Shown piece after piece: positions 51,626 through 60,661 of a DNA stretch of 64,000 bases (position 1 is its first letter; every line of letters starts with the position of its first letter). The notes below the pieces were generated by a model. It made no database searches, was not told the origin of the DNA, and saw only the letters and a list, made by a program, of their open reading frames with translations. Origin of the DNA: Owenweeksia sp. TMED14 (lineage in GTDB: Bacteria > Bacteroidota > Bacteroidia > Flavobacteriales > Schleiferiaceae); the NCBI GenBank assembly GCA_949529985.1, contig CATIRS010000048.1:1-64000 (forward strand), written 5' to 3'. Both the position numbers and the translations under genes were made by a program.

Positions 51626-53764
51626 ATGAAAAAACTATTTATTCTTATTCTTATTGTAGCAATTATTTTCCCAGTAAATGTTCGTGCTGGTGAAGGAATG
51701 TGGATCCCTTTATTGATGAAAAAATTAAATTATAAGGCGATGAAAAAAGCAGGATTAAAGTTATCTGCAAAGGACCTTTATGACGTAAATAACGGATCAT
51801 TAAAAGATGCTATTGTTTCTTTTGGAGGGTTTTGTACAGGTGAAATCATCTCGTATCAAGGCTTGATTTTAACAAATCATCACTGTGGATATGATGCAAT
51901 TCAAAAGAACTCGACTGTTGAGGATAATTACTTAGAGAATGGATTTTGGGCTAAAACCCGTGAAGAGGAAAAGACAAATCCTGGATTATTTGTTAACTTC
52001 CTAGTAAGAATAGATGATGTTTCAAAAGATATTAATCGCTCTCTTAGTGACACAATGAATGAGCGCGAAAGGTCTAAGGCAATATCTACAGCGTCAAAAA
52101 TTCTAACGGAAAAAGCTACGGAAAACACGGAGTATAAAGCCTCTGTTGAGTCGTTTTTCCACGGCAATGAATTCTATTTGTTTGTTTACGAAAAATTTAG
52201 TGATGTTCGTTTAGTTGGCGCCCCACCGAGCAGTGTAGGCAAATATGGTGGAGATACTGATAACTGGATGTGGCCACGTCAAACTGGAGATTTTTCATTG
52301 TTTAGAGTTTATTCAAGCAAAGAGGGTAAAGATGCAGAATACAGTGAAGGTAACATCCCTCTAAAGCCCAAGCACTCTTTACCTATTAGCCTTAGAGGTG
52401 TTGAGGAAGGAGACTTTGCAATGGTATGGGGTTATCCAGGAAGTACAGACCGATATCTTTCCAGCTGGGGAGTAAAGCAAGCTATAGAAATTTATAACCC
52501 TTCAATAGTAGAGGTTCGGGATGCGAAATTGGAAATCATGCGAAAGTATATGAATAAAGACCCTGAGGCTAAACTCAAGCTGGCATCCTCGTATGCTCAA
52601 ACAGCAAATTATTGGAAATACTATATTGGACAAACTGAACAATTAATTAACAATAATGTGTTCGGAAAAAAGTTTGATTTAGAAATAAAATTCACTAATT
52701 GGATATCAGAGAATCCAAAGCGTCAAGAAAAATATGGTGAGACTTTGAATCTTATGAGAGATTTTTATAATGGAACAAATTCAACGGTTAAGAATAGAGT
52801 ATATATGATTGAAGCTCTTTATAATGGTCCAGCAGTTGTTATGTTCGCTTATCGATCTGCAGCTGAATTGGCTCGCGCAATCCAGAGCCCTAAAATGCTA
52901 GAAAAAATACGACCAAGATTAATGCGGCGATCAAAATCTCATTTTTCTGAATTTAATGCTCAATGTGATCGAGATTTGATGGCGGCACTATTTAGAATGT
53001 ATGCCGAAAATATTTCTAAGGAACAGCAACCAGAATTTTTAAAAGAAGTTTCACAAACAGATGGTTCTTTCAATGCATATGCGAATCGTATATACGAAAC
53101 TTCGATTTTTATGTCAGAAGAGCGTTACAAGTCATTTTTGTTAAATCCAGATAGCTTGACTTTAGCCGAGGATCCATTGATAAAAATAACGAACGACTTT
53201 CGCAAATTATACTTTGGGTCAGTGAATGCAGAACTTGCTGCAAAAAAGAAAAAAAGTTATCGACTTTGGACAGCGGGAATCCGGGAGATGATGCCTAAGG
53301 AAGACTGGTCAGCTGATGCGAATAGTACCATGAGAATGACATTTGGACATATTGGTTCCTACGAACCAAAAGACGGAGTCACGTATAATTATTATACAAC
53401 TCTTGACGGAGTCATGGAAAAGGAAGACCCCAATAATCCAGAATTTTTTGTTCCTAAACGATTAAAAGAGTTACACAAAGCTAAAGACTATGGTCAATAC
53501 GCTGATAAAAGAGGAAATCTCCCAGTTGGGCTTATTTCAGACAATGACATAACAGGCGGAAACTCAGGGTCCCCTTTAATTAATGCAAAAGGAGAGTTGA
53601 TCGGGCTTGCATTTGATGCCAATTGGGAGGCCATGTCTGGTGATATATTTTTTGAAGACAAACTTCAAAGAACTATTAGTGTTGATATTCGATATGTATT
53701 ATTCATGATAGATAAGTATGCTGGGGCCGGATATCTTGTTGATGAAATGGTATTGCATTATTAA
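51626..53764 (+). CDS. S46 family dipeptidyl-peptidase (DPP7/DPP11-like)
   Basis: 712 residues. A signal peptide (about 1-22) precedes a chymotrypsin-like catalytic fold with a helical insert. The triad is His86 in TNHHCGYDAI, Asp at about 222 in QTGDFSLFR and Ser647 in GGNSGSPL. S46 enzymes act in the periplasm, cutting dipeptides from N-termini; DPP7 prefers hydrophobic and DPP11 acidic P1 residues. The residue that separates them (Gly in DPP7, Arg in DPP11, 18 after Ser) is Ala665 in AFDANWEAM, so a DPP7-like but shifted preference is likely. Such enzymes feed peptide-degrading lifestyles. Confidence 0.93.
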   Translation: MKKLFILILIVAIIFPVNVRAGEGMWIPLLMKKLNYKAMKKAGLKLSAKDLYDVNNGSLKDAIVSFGGFCTGEIISYQGLILTNHHCGYDAIQKNSTVEDNYLENGFWAKTREEEKTNPGLFVNFLVRIDDVSKDINRSLSDTMNERERSKAISTASKILTEKATENTEYKASVESFFHGNEFYLFVYEKFSDVRLVGAPPSSVGKYGGDTDNWMWPRQTGDFSLFRVYSSKEGKDAEYSEGNIPLKPKHSLPISLRGVEEGDFAMVWGYPGSTDRYLSSWGVKQAIEIYNPSIVEVRDAKLEIMRKYMNKDPEAKLKLASSYAQTANYWKYYIGQTEQLINNNVFGKKFDLEIKFTNWISENPKRQEKYGETLNLMRDFYNGTNSTVKNRVYMIEALYNGPAVVMFAYRSAAELARAIQSPKMLEKIRPRLMRRSKSHFSEFNAQCDRDLMAALFRMYAENISKEQQPEFLKEVSQTDGSFNAYANRIYETSIFMSEERYKSFLLNPDSLTLAEDPLIKITNDFRKLYFGSVNAELAAKKKKSYRLWTAGIREMMPKEDWSADANSTMRMTFGHIGSYEPKDGVTYNYYTTLDGVMEKEDPNNPEFFVPKRLKELHKAKDYGQYADKRGNLPVGLISDNDITGGNSGSPLINAKGELIGLAFDANWEAMSGDIFFEDKLQRTISVDIRYVLFMIDKYAGAGYLVDEMVLHY

Positions 53765-53789
53765 CTTAAAGAATCATAAAGCAATGTTT

Positions 53790-54656
53790 TTATTCACTGA
53801 TTCTATCTAGTGCCGTTTTTAGTTCTTCTGCGTCAAGAAAGCTTAATATGATTTTACCGCTTCCATTTGGGTTAACAATTACTTTAGCAGGGAGTCCAAT
53901 CTGATTACTGAATGATTTTCCGGCATCGATATTTTTAGTTGTTAATGGAGACCTCTTTTTTTGATTAATAGCTCTAACGGCATACTCTAATTGACGAACA
54001 CTCCATGAGCCTTTTACACATTGATGGTATAATGAATTGCGCTGATCATTGTCTTCGATCCCTACGAGTGAACGTGCATGACCCATAGAGATGTCCCGAT
54101 CACGCAACCCTGCTTGCACAAGTGGTGAAAGTTTAAGCAGGCCCAAATAGTTAGCAATAGTTGATCGATTTTTCCCGACTCTGTCAGAAACTTCTTGTTG
54201 CGTCAAAAGACATTCTACCATTAACCTATTGTAACAAAGCGCTACTTCCATAGGGTCGAGGTCCCTTCGCTGTATATTTTCAACTAAAGCCATCTCAAGA
54301 ATTTCTTGATCATTTGCTAATCGAACAAATACTGGAATTGATTCAAGGCCAGCAATTTCAGCAGCACGATACCTCCGTTCTCCTGAGATAATTTGATATT
54401 TACCACTCTCAATATTGCGTACAGTAATGGGTTGAATAATTCCCAAAGATTTTATCGAAATTGCTAAATCATTTAATGGACCCTCTTCAAAGTTTGAACG
54501 AGGCTGAAGGGGGTTTGTTTCAATATCATTAATTTCGACTTCAAATATTCCAGAAACAGACCTTTCTGCAGCGATTGCATTTGTGGCTGAATTAGTGTCT
54601 GTTTTTAATAGTGCGGATAGGCCGCGACCCATGGCTGGACGTTTCGATGAAGACAT
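53790..54656 (-). CDS. parB: Chromosome partitioning protein ParB
   Basis: 288 residues. MGRGLSALL at the start, the CTP-binding boxes [19 protein letters not shown] and [14 protein letters not shown], then the HTH ([19 protein letters not shown]) and a short C-terminal dimer domain. ParB loads on parS sites as a clamp and organises origins for segregation. parA, normally immediately upstream, is absent; the next gene, lepA, is divergent. This hints that the window is in the origin-proximal part of the chromosome. Confidence 0.95.
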   Translation of the reverse strand: MSSSKRPAMGRGLSALLKTDTNSATNAIAAERSVSGIFEVEINDIETNPLQPRSNFEEGPLNDLAISIKSLGIIQPITVRNIESGKYQIISGERRYRAAEIAGLESIPVFVRLANDQEILEMALVENIQRRDLDPMEVALCYNRLMVECLLTQQEVSDRVGKNRSTIANYLGLLKLSPLVQAGLRDRDISMGHARSLVGIEDNDQRNSLYHQCVKGSWSVRQLEYAVRAINQKKRSPLTTKNIDAGKSFSNQIGLPAKVIVNPNGSGKIILSFLDAEELKTALDRISE

Positions 54657-54696
54657 AGTTCAAATATCGTAATTAATACACAGATAATTTTCACAA

Positions 54697-54725
54697 TTTG
54701 CACATGCAAGCAAGGCTTACCTTTG
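54697..54725 (+). promoter_or_regulatory. Promoter of lepA with -33 and -7 elements
   Basis: TTTG (54697-54700), 17 bases, then TACCTTTG (54718-54725): a complete Bacteroidota-type promoter. The -7 box ends 12 bases before the ATG at 54738. Confidence 0.7.
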
Positions 54726-54737
54726 CACCCAATAACT

Positions 54738-56534
54738 ATGAAAGATATTCGAAATTTTTGCATTATTGCTCATATTGACCACGGTAAAAGCACCCTGGCT
54801 GATCGACTAATGGAGGCCACCAAAACCGTTACTGCTCGTGAGCAAAAGGATCAATTACTTGATAGTATGGACCTGGAACGCGAGAGAGGTATTACGATAA
54901 AGAGTCATGCAATTCAAATGGACTATAATCACAATGGAGATCAGTATAGATTTAATTTGATCGACACTCCGGGCCACGTGGACTTTAGTTATGAAGTAAG
55001 TCGCTCTATTTCTGCATGTGAGGGCGCTTTGCTAATAGTTGATGCTGCGCAAGGAATTCAAGCACAAACCATTTCGAATTTATATCTGGCGATAGAACAT
55101 GACTTGGAGATCATACCAATAATGAATAAAATTGATTTACCAAGTGCAAATCCAGAAGAGGTTGCTGATCAAATAATCGAATTAATTGGCTGTAAGAGAG
55201 ACGATATTTTAAGTGTCTCTGCGAAAACAGGAGATGGAATACCAGAACTATTAGAAGCTATTCTAAATAGAGTTCCGTGTCCTAAAGGAGATCTAAATGC
55301 CCCGTTACAGGCTGTAATTTTCGATTCAGTTTTTAATCCTTTTCGAGGAATTGAAGCGATATTCCGTATAACTAATGGAAAAATAAGTAAAGGGCAAAAA
55401 GTCAAATTTATGGCCACGGGAAAAACATACGAGGCTGACGAGATTGGCGTTTTACGTTTAAATAAAGACCCTCAAAAACAACTCTTAGCAGGAGATGTAG
55501 GATATATAATTTCTGGTATAAAAGATGCTAAAGAGGTTAAAGTTGGAGATACAATCACAACCGTTGATGATCCAGCCCAGGTTGCACTTTCTGGTTTTGA
55601 GGACGTAAAGCCAATGGTTTTTGCGGGGATATACCCAGTAGTGACAGAGGAGTTTGAGGAACTTAGAAATTCATTAGAAAAGTTAAGATTAAATGATGCT
55701 TCTCTTTCATTTGAAGCTGAGACTTCTGCGGCCTTGGGTTTTGGTTTTCGTTGTGGCTTCTTAGGAATGCTTCATATGGAAATCATTCAAGAAAGACTAG
55801 AACGTGAATTTAATATGACGGTTATTACTACTGTCCCCAATGTGTCATATCACGCTTTTCGAAAGGCAAGTCCTGACTCGATGTTTCTTGTAACAAATCC
55901 AACAGATTACCCAGACCCTTCAGGTTTAGACCGAATAGAGGAGCCATTTATCAAGGCCCAAATCATTACAAAATCTGAATATGTGGGTGGTGTTATGAAA
56001 CTTTGTATTGATAAGCGGGGAGTTATTACAGGGCAGTCATATTTAACTACGGATAGAGTTGAGTTGTCATTCGATATGCCTTTAGCTGAAATTGTTTTTG
56101 ATTTTTATGATCGACTAAAAACAATCAGTAGAGGCTATGCCAGTTTTGATTATCACCCAATTGGATATCAGGAATCAATTCTTGTTAAGGTGGATGTATT
56201 ACTTAATGCTGAACCAATTGATGCTCTAAGTGCTCTAATACATAAAGATCATAGCCATGACATAGGAAAGCGTCTATGTGAAAAGCTTAAAGAGTTAATC
56301 CCTCGCCAACAATTTATTATTGCAATACAGGCAGCTATTGGAGCTAAAATCGTTGCAAGAGAAACTTTGAGTGCTTTGAGAAAAGATGTTACCGCTAAAT
56401 GTTATGGTGGTGACATTAGTCGTAAACGTAAGCTTTTAGAAAAGCAGAAAAAAGGAAAGAAACGAATGCGTCAACTTGGTAATGTTGAGATTCCTCAAGA
56501 TGCATTCTTGGCCGTTCTTAAGTTAAACGATTGA
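54738..56534 (+). CDS. lepA: Elongation factor 4 (LepA)
   Basis: 598 residues from the ATG at 54738, which starts [19 protein letters not shown]. The frame is open to a TTG at 54723, but that codon lies inside the -7 box. G1 [10 protein letters not shown]3 DTPGHVDF, G4 NKIDLP and G5 SAKTG are present, as is the LepA-specific C-terminal domain ending in [17 protein letters not shown]. It back-translocates or remodels stalled ribosomes. Single gene followed by the carboxylase gene. Confidence 0.96.
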   Translation: MKDIRNFCIIAHIDHGKSTLADRLMEATKTVTAREQKDQLLDSMDLERERGITIKSHAIQMDYNHNGDQYRFNLIDTPGHVDFSYEVSRSISACEGALLIVDAAQGIQAQTISNLYLAIEHDLEIIPIMNKIDLPSANPEEVADQIIELIGCKRDDILSVSAKTGDGIPELLEAILNRVPCPKGDLNAPLQAVIFDSVFNPFRGIEAIFRITNGKISKGQKVKFMATGKTYEADEIGVLRLNKDPQKQLLAGDVGYIISGIKDAKEVKVGDTITTVDDPAQVALSGFEDVKPMVFAGIYPVVTEEFEELRNSLEKLRLNDASLSFEAETSAALGFGFRCGFLGMLHMEIIQERLEREFNMTVITTVPNVSYHAFRKASPDSMFLVTNPTDYPDPSGLDRIEEPFIKAQIITKSEYVGGVMKLCIDKRGVITGQSYLTTDRVELSFDMPLAEIVFDFYDRLKTISRGYASFDYHPIGYQESILVKVDVLLNAEPIDALSALIHKDHSHDIGKRLCEKLKELIPRQQFIIAIQAAIGAKIVARETLSALRKDVTAKCYGGDISRKRKLLEKQKKGKKRMRQLGNVEIPQDAFLAVLKLND

Positions 56535-56544
56535 ATTTGAATTC

Positions 56545-56572
56545 TTGATTTAGGCATTACTTGCTAACTTCG
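56545..56572 (+). promoter_or_regulatory. Promoter of the acyl-CoA carboxylase gene
   Basis: TTG (56545-56547), 17 bases, then TAACTTCG (56565-56572), one base from consensus. It ends 5 bases before the ATG at 56578, so the mRNA would be leaderless or nearly so. Confidence 0.5.
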
Positions 56573-56577
56573 CCTTT

Positions 56578-58125
56578 ATGGCTAAGAAAAAATTGTTAAA
56601 GGAATTAACTTTATTAAGAAAAGAAGCTGAACTTGGCGGCGGAGAGAAAAGAATAGAGGCTCAACACGCCAAAGGGAAACTTACGGCAAGAGAGAGACTA
56701 GAGCTTCTTTTTGATCGTGGTGATTATGATGAGATAGGCCAAATGGTGACTCATCGAAGTACGCTTTTTGGACTTGATAAAAAACGTTTTCTTGGCGACG
56801 GAGTGATTACTGCATTTGGCAAGGTCGAGGGAAGACCGGTTTATGCATACGCTCAGGATTTCACTATTCTTGGTGGCTCTTTGGCTGAAGCTCACGCTGA
56901 GAAAATATGCCGGATTATGGACTTGGCAGTTCAAAATGGTGTGCCTATAATAGGGCTAAATGATTCTGGAGGAGCGCGAATTCAGGAAGGAGTCGTTTCA
57001 TTAGGTGGGTATGCTGATATTTTTTTCAGAAATACAAGAGCCTCAGGTGTAGTTCCTCAGCTAAGTTTGATTTTAGGCCCATGCGCTGGAGGTGCAGTTT
57101 ATTCTCCTGCATTAACTGATTTTGTTGGAATGGTCGAGGGTAGTAGTTATATGTTTGTTACTGGCCCAAATGTCGTTAAAACTGTTACGCATGAGGAAGT
57201 TAGCTCTGAGGATCTGGGAGGGTCACAAACGCATGCAATAAAAAGCGGCGTGACGCAGTTCTCTTTTCCAAACGAACCATCGGCAATTGATGGATTTAAA
57301 AAGCTTTTGTCGTATCTCCCTCAAAATTGTGAAGATTCAGTTCCTCGATTGAGCTATAAATCTGTGAATGAAAATCGTCCGGAATTAGATTTAATAATTC
57401 CAGCTAACTCCGAACAGTCATATGATATCCGAGAAGTGATTCTTAATCTTGTTGATCCGGATTCATTTTTTGAAGCCCATAAAAGCTTTGCAGAAAACAT
57501 GGTTGTTGGATTCTCTCGACTTGCGGGACGGTCAATAGGGATTATTGCAAATCAACCGTTGTATTTAGCTGGAGTACTCGATAATAAGGCTAGTAGAAAA
57601 GGAGCTAGGTTTGTCCGGTTTTGCGATGCATTTAATATTCCATTACTTGTTCTTGAAGATGTTCCGGGCTTCCTTCCGGGGACGGATCAAGAGTGGAATG
57701 GGATAATTTCTAATGGCGCCAAATTGCTTTATGCTTTTGCAGAAGCTACAGTTCCAAGAATTACAGTTATTACGCGAAAAGCCTATGGTGGCGCATATGA
57801 TGTTATGAATTCAAAGCATATTGGCGCCGATATGAATTATGCATGGCCAGGTGCTGAAATAGCGGTAATGGGATCTAAAGGGGCAGCTGAAATTATTTTT
57901 AAAAATGAAATTATAAATTCGGAAGACCCCCAATCAACATGGTTAAAAAAAGAACAGGAGTACGCTTTAGAATTTGCCAATCCATACAAAGCAGCCTCTC
58001 GAGGCTTTGTAGACGAGGTAATAGAGCCTAGCGACACAAGAATAAAGTTGATCAGGGCGTTTGATATTTTGGAAAATAAAGTTGTGGATTCTCCAAAACG
58101 GAAACATGGAAATATTCCTTTATAA
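56578..58125 (+). CDS. Acyl-CoA (propionyl/methylmalonyl type) carboxylase beta subunit
   Basis: 515 residues. The two crotonase-like halves of a carboxyltransferase: N-terminal LTARERLELLFDRGDYDEIG, oxyanion loops DSGGARIQEG and GPCAGGAVY, and C-terminal PGFLPGTDQEWNG and RKAYGGAYDVMNSKH. It moves CO2 from carboxybiotin to propionyl-CoA or acetyl-CoA. No biotin carrier or biotin carboxylase gene is adjacent. Methylmalonyl-CoA formed here would require adenosylcobalamin downstream. Confidence 0.94.
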   Translation: MAKKKLLKELTLLRKEAELGGGEKRIEAQHAKGKLTARERLELLFDRGDYDEIGQMVTHRSTLFGLDKKRFLGDGVITAFGKVEGRPVYAYAQDFTILGGSLAEAHAEKICRIMDLAVQNGVPIIGLNDSGGARIQEGVVSLGGYADIFFRNTRASGVVPQLSLILGPCAGGAVYSPALTDFVGMVEGSSYMFVTGPNVVKTVTHEEVSSEDLGGSQTHAIKSGVTQFSFPNEPSAIDGFKKLLSYLPQNCEDSVPRLSYKSVNENRPELDLIIPANSEQSYDIREVILNLVDPDSFFEAHKSFAENMVVGFSRLAGRSIGIIANQPLYLAGVLDNKASRKGARFVRFCDAFNIPLLVLEDVPGFLPGTDQEWNGIISNGAKLLYAFAEATVPRITVITRKAYGGAYDVMNSKHIGADMNYAWPGAEIAVMGSKGAAEIIFKNEIINSEDPQSTWLKKEQEYALEFANPYKAASRGFVDEVIEPSDTRIKLIRAFDILENKVVDSPKRKHGNIPL

Positions 58126-58132
58126 AAAGAGC

Positions 58133-58162
58133 TTGCTTAGTAAGTCTTGCTGATTAACTTTG
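58133..58162 (+). promoter_or_regulatory. Promoter of tRNA-Gln
   Basis: TTG (58133-58135), 19 bases, then TAACTTTG (58155-58162): a textbook Bacteroidota promoter 16 bases before the tRNA and only 8 bases after the carboxylase stop codon. Confidence 0.75.
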
Positions 58163-58177
58163 TCGACCCATTTACGA

Positions 58178-58248
58178 TGCCCCATCGTCTAAAGGCAGGA
58201 CAGCGGTTTTTGGTACCGTCAGTCTAGGTTCGAGTCCTAGTGGGGCAA
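58178..58248 (+). tRNA. tRNA-Gln (anticodon TTG)
   Basis: 71 nt through the discriminator A. The acceptor stem pairs TGCCCCA (58178-58184) with TGGGGCA (58241-58247). The anticodon stem is GCGGT/ACCGT with loop TTTTGGT, giving anticodon TTG, and the T-arm is CTAGG-TTCGAGT-CCTAG. No encoded CCA follows. Confidence 0.97.
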
Positions 58249-58257
58249 CTACTTCTA

Positions 58258-58296
58258 CCCTTAGCAAATTGTATATCAATTTGCTAAGGGTTTTTT
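58258..58296 (+). terminator. Strong terminator after tRNA-Gln
   Basis: A perfect 14-bp stem (CCCTTAGCAAATTG with its complement), 5-nt loop and six T residues, 9 bases after the tRNA. Because the stem begins with CCC and the minus-strand PKD gene ends at 58333, it may also stop transcription from that side, though the A-tract on the other flank is weak. Confidence 0.92.
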
Positions 58297-58332
58297 ATTT
58301 AGTCTTTAATCGGGTTATTAAAGAATTGAAAT

Positions 58333-60015
58333 CTAGATCAATTGAAAACGAAAGGACGCGCCATCTATGATTACATAATAAATGCCGCGAGGCCAATAAA
58401 TCGGAATTTCAATTCCTTCAGGAACTGAATGACCAGATATCAATCTTCCTAATGAGTTAATTATTTTAATGGGATTCTGGAAATCATCAAAGCTCTTGTT
58501 TTTAAAATGTAACAGCTCTCCAGGTGACAAGATAGTGGGCCATATTTTTGTTTCATGATAACCAAACTCTTTTACACCAACTGTTGTCAGAGACTTTGTT
58601 TTGGTATCTGATCCGGTGCAATCGTTTGAGGCGACGAGCGAAACATCATAAAATAAACCTGGAGTTGAATAGGTGTGAATAATAATTTTTCCAACCCCAG
58701 AATCACCATCACCAAAATACCATTTATAATTAGTAGCTCCGATTGAGACATCTCCATTAAATTGGGCTTTCATTCCCTGAGCGCTAGTAGATAATATGGT
58801 GGCAGTCCAATTGGCCGAAATTGGAGCTGAAGGATCACATATGTCAATAATTGAACTATAACTATTAGTATCACCGCAATTATCATATGACTTTAGGATT
58901 ACATCATATAGACCTGCAGAATAATAAGTGTGGGACACTGTAGTTCCACTTCCAAAAGTCCCATCCCCAAAGTCCCAGATAAATCCTGAGGAACCAATAC
59001 CTCCTGATGATATTTGAAAATCATATGTCAATCCTGACACTTGATAAGAAAAAACTGGATATCCAAGAGTAGAGCAAATATTTACTGTTTGACTAATCGT
59101 ATCTCTTGATCCGCAGTTTAATTGAACTGCAAGTTTTACGTTGTATGATCCTGGTGAGCTGTAAGTATGAAAAGCGGGGGTACCACTTCCAAAAGTCCCA
59201 TCCCCAAAGTCCCATGTACATTGTGCGTTATTAGGAACTCCAGAAGCCACAAATCCGCGAGAAAGGAAATTTCCAAAATCATAAAAAGCGGCAAGAACAG
59301 GCGGGCAGTAAGGGGCTTCATCAAGACAAAAGTCATCTACTGCTATTTTAGCCCTGCTGCCACTTCTACTAGCAGTAAGCCTAAATCTCACAGTATCATA
59401 CTGATAAGAAATTAAATTCACAATATTTTGCTTCCAAGGAGCATTTCTACTTTGTTGAAATGGAGGTAGTGTCAATAAACTAAACCAGCCATTACCATTG
59501 TCTATTTCCAATTCTAAGTCTACGATATTAGATCCATACAAATGGCTTTTAAAAAAAACAGCAGGAGTGTCAAGTGCTGTCAAATCAAACCAAGGAGTAA
59601 CAATGTTTGTCACCCCAGGCTGTGACCCAATGCTTCCACCAGGTTGGGTATATAAATATTTACCACTTCCTCCAGCCCCGGAACTAGGTCCAGAAAAAGA
59701 CCAAGTCGATGCTCCTGATTGAGAGTTCCACCAATAATTTATGGAATCTGACCTAGTCCAACAGTCACCAATACTACCATAGAGCCCAGGCGCGAAATTA
59801 GGGTATGAAAAGACCCATGAGGAGTCTTCAAAGCCCTCACAATAAGGGGCTGAGATCGGAGTACAAGTTGAATATGAAGTTTCAATATTGAAATTATTTT
59901 TGCTTGAATCTTGGCTCGATAACATAGGGATGTTCATCGAATAAACCTCTGATGCAAACGCAAAAAAGGCATTACTAAAAATCAGAAGAAACTGTAAAAA
60001 GTTATTTTTATTAAT
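58333..60015 (-). CDS. Secreted PKD-repeat protein with MAM-like domain and T9SS-type C-terminus
   Basis: 560 residues if translation starts at the ATT at 60015. The first in-frame ATG (59937) gives only 534 residues and no signal peptide, while the 26 codons before it read as a perfect one (NKNNFLQFLLIFSNAFFAFA). Then comes a MAM-like domain (about 45-230, ending IAVDDFCLDEAP), three PKD repeats (WDFGDGTFGSGT twice, then WYFGDGDSG) and a C-terminal sorting domain (KIWPTILSPGELL, ending RFQLI). It should be a T9SS-exported surface protein. Its MAM region resembles that of the protein at 1-3807. If the ATT is not used the gene is silent. Confidence 0.8.
   Translation of the reverse strand: MNKNNFLQFLLIFSNAFFAFASEVYSMNIPMLSSQDSSKNNFNIETSYSTCTPISAPYCEGFEDSSWVFSYPNFAPGLYGSIGDCWTRSDSINYWWNSQSGASTWSFSGPSSGAGGSGKYLYTQPGGSIGSQPGVTNIVTPWFDLTALDTPAVFFKSHLYGSNIVDLELEIDNGNGWFSLLTLPPFQQSRNAPWKQNIVNLISYQYDTVRFRLTASRSGSRAKIAVDDFCLDEAPYCPPVLAAFYDFGNFLSRGFVASGVPNNAQCTWDFGDGTFGSGTPAFHTYSSPGSYNVKLAVQLNCGSRDTISQTVNICSTLGYPVFSYQVSGLTYDFQISSGGIGSSGFIWDFGDGTFGSGTTVSHTYYSAGLYDVILKSYDNCGDTNSYSSIIDICDPSAPISANWTATILSTSAQGMKAQFNGDVSIGATNYKWYFGDGDSGVGKIIIHTYSTPGLFYDVSLVASNDCTGSDTKTKSLTTVGVKEFGYHETKIWPTILSPGELLHFKNKSFDDFQNPIKIINSLGRLISGHSVPEGIEIPIYWPRGIYYVIIDGASFRFQLI
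58946..58977. repeat. 32-bp direct repeat in the PKD gene, copy 1
   Basis: Identical to 59183-59214. It encodes the same WDFGDGTFGSG core in two neighbouring PKD domains whose flanks differ, suggesting recent duplication or gene conversion. Confidence 0.85.
59183..59214. repeat. 32-bp direct repeat in the PKD gene, copy 2
   Basis: Second copy of the 32-bp sequence at 58946-58977; the two are 237 bp apart. Confidence 0.85.
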
Positions 60016-60103
60016 TGTGTGTTGAATTTAAAAATATTTGTGTAAAAATATTAAAAATAGGCTTAACCACAAGGGACGATGGTGGAGTTTGAACAATATT
60101 GTG

Positions 60104-60111
60104 TATTTTTG
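60104..60111 (+). promoter_or_regulatory. -7 box for the rimP-nusA-infB operon
   Basis: TATTTTTG, an exact consensus match. A TTTG lies 12 bases upstream, closer than usual. The expected leader is about 65 nt and contains the hairpin at 60134-60156. Confidence 0.5.
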
Positions 60112-60133
60112 CATAGACTTGTTGGAAGAATTT

Positions 60134-60159
60134 AGAGGGGACTACAAGTCCCCTCTTTT
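60134..60159 (+). promoter_or_regulatory. Leader hairpin upstream of rimP
   Basis: A perfect 10-bp stem (AGAGGGGACT with AGTCCCCTCT), a 3-nt loop and a short T-tract (60156-60159), ending 22 bases before the rimP ATG. It looks like an attenuator or RNA-stability element for the operon encoding NusA. Confidence 0.7.
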
Positions 60160-60181
60160 GTTCTCAAAACTTTTTTATAGA

Positions 60182-60649
60182 ATGACTCACGCAGAACTAA
60201 AAATATTGATTCAAACAGAAATTGCTCAAATAGATGCGTTTTATGTTGAAATTGATTTAAATATGGAAAATCAAATTAAGGTCCATGCTGACCTATTGGA
60301 AGGACATATTTCTGTGGATCAATTGAAATTCTTAAGCCGCTCAATTGAAAACGCTTTAGGTGATGAATCTGAAGAATATTCAATAGAGGTTTCGTCGCCT
60401 GGTATGTTCACCCCTTTTAGGGTGCCGGAACAATATCTTAAGAGTGTTGGTCGTTTGGTAAAAGTTAATATTGTGGAGAACGATATAGTCTTGAAAGGGA
60501 CTCTGAAGTCCTATAACGGGGACGAAATAGAACTCCATTGGAAAGAACGCGTTCCTAAGCCCAAGGGTAAAGGCAAAATGGACGTAGATATAAATAAAAC
60601 CATCCCTTTAAAGGATGTATCAAAGATTGTGTTAGACTTCAAATTCTGA
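60182..60649 (+). CDS. rimP: Ribosome maturation factor RimP
   Basis: 155 residues from the ATG at 60182; the frame is open upstream through the promoter and hairpin, which is not coding. YSIEVSSPGMFTPFRVPEQY is the RimP signature. It helps 30S subunit maturation. First gene of the rimP-nusA-infB operon, 12 bases before nusA. Confidence 0.94.
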   Translation: MTHAELKILIQTEIAQIDAFYVEIDLNMENQIKVHADLLEGHISVDQLKFLSRSIENALGDESEEYSIEVSSPGMFTPFRVPEQYLKSVGRLVKVNIVENDIVLKGTLKSYNGDEIELHWKERVPKPKGKGKMDVDINKTIPLKDVSKIVLDFKF

Positions 60650-60661
60650 TTGATTTCAATT

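Noticed and set aside
54723..54737. TTG start giving LepA five extra residues
   Set aside because: The codon lies inside the -7 box and LepA proteins begin with the [14 protein letters not shown] segment.
60038..60181. N-terminal extension of RimP
   Set aside because: It would translate through the promoter and leader hairpin; the RimP family starts at about 60182.
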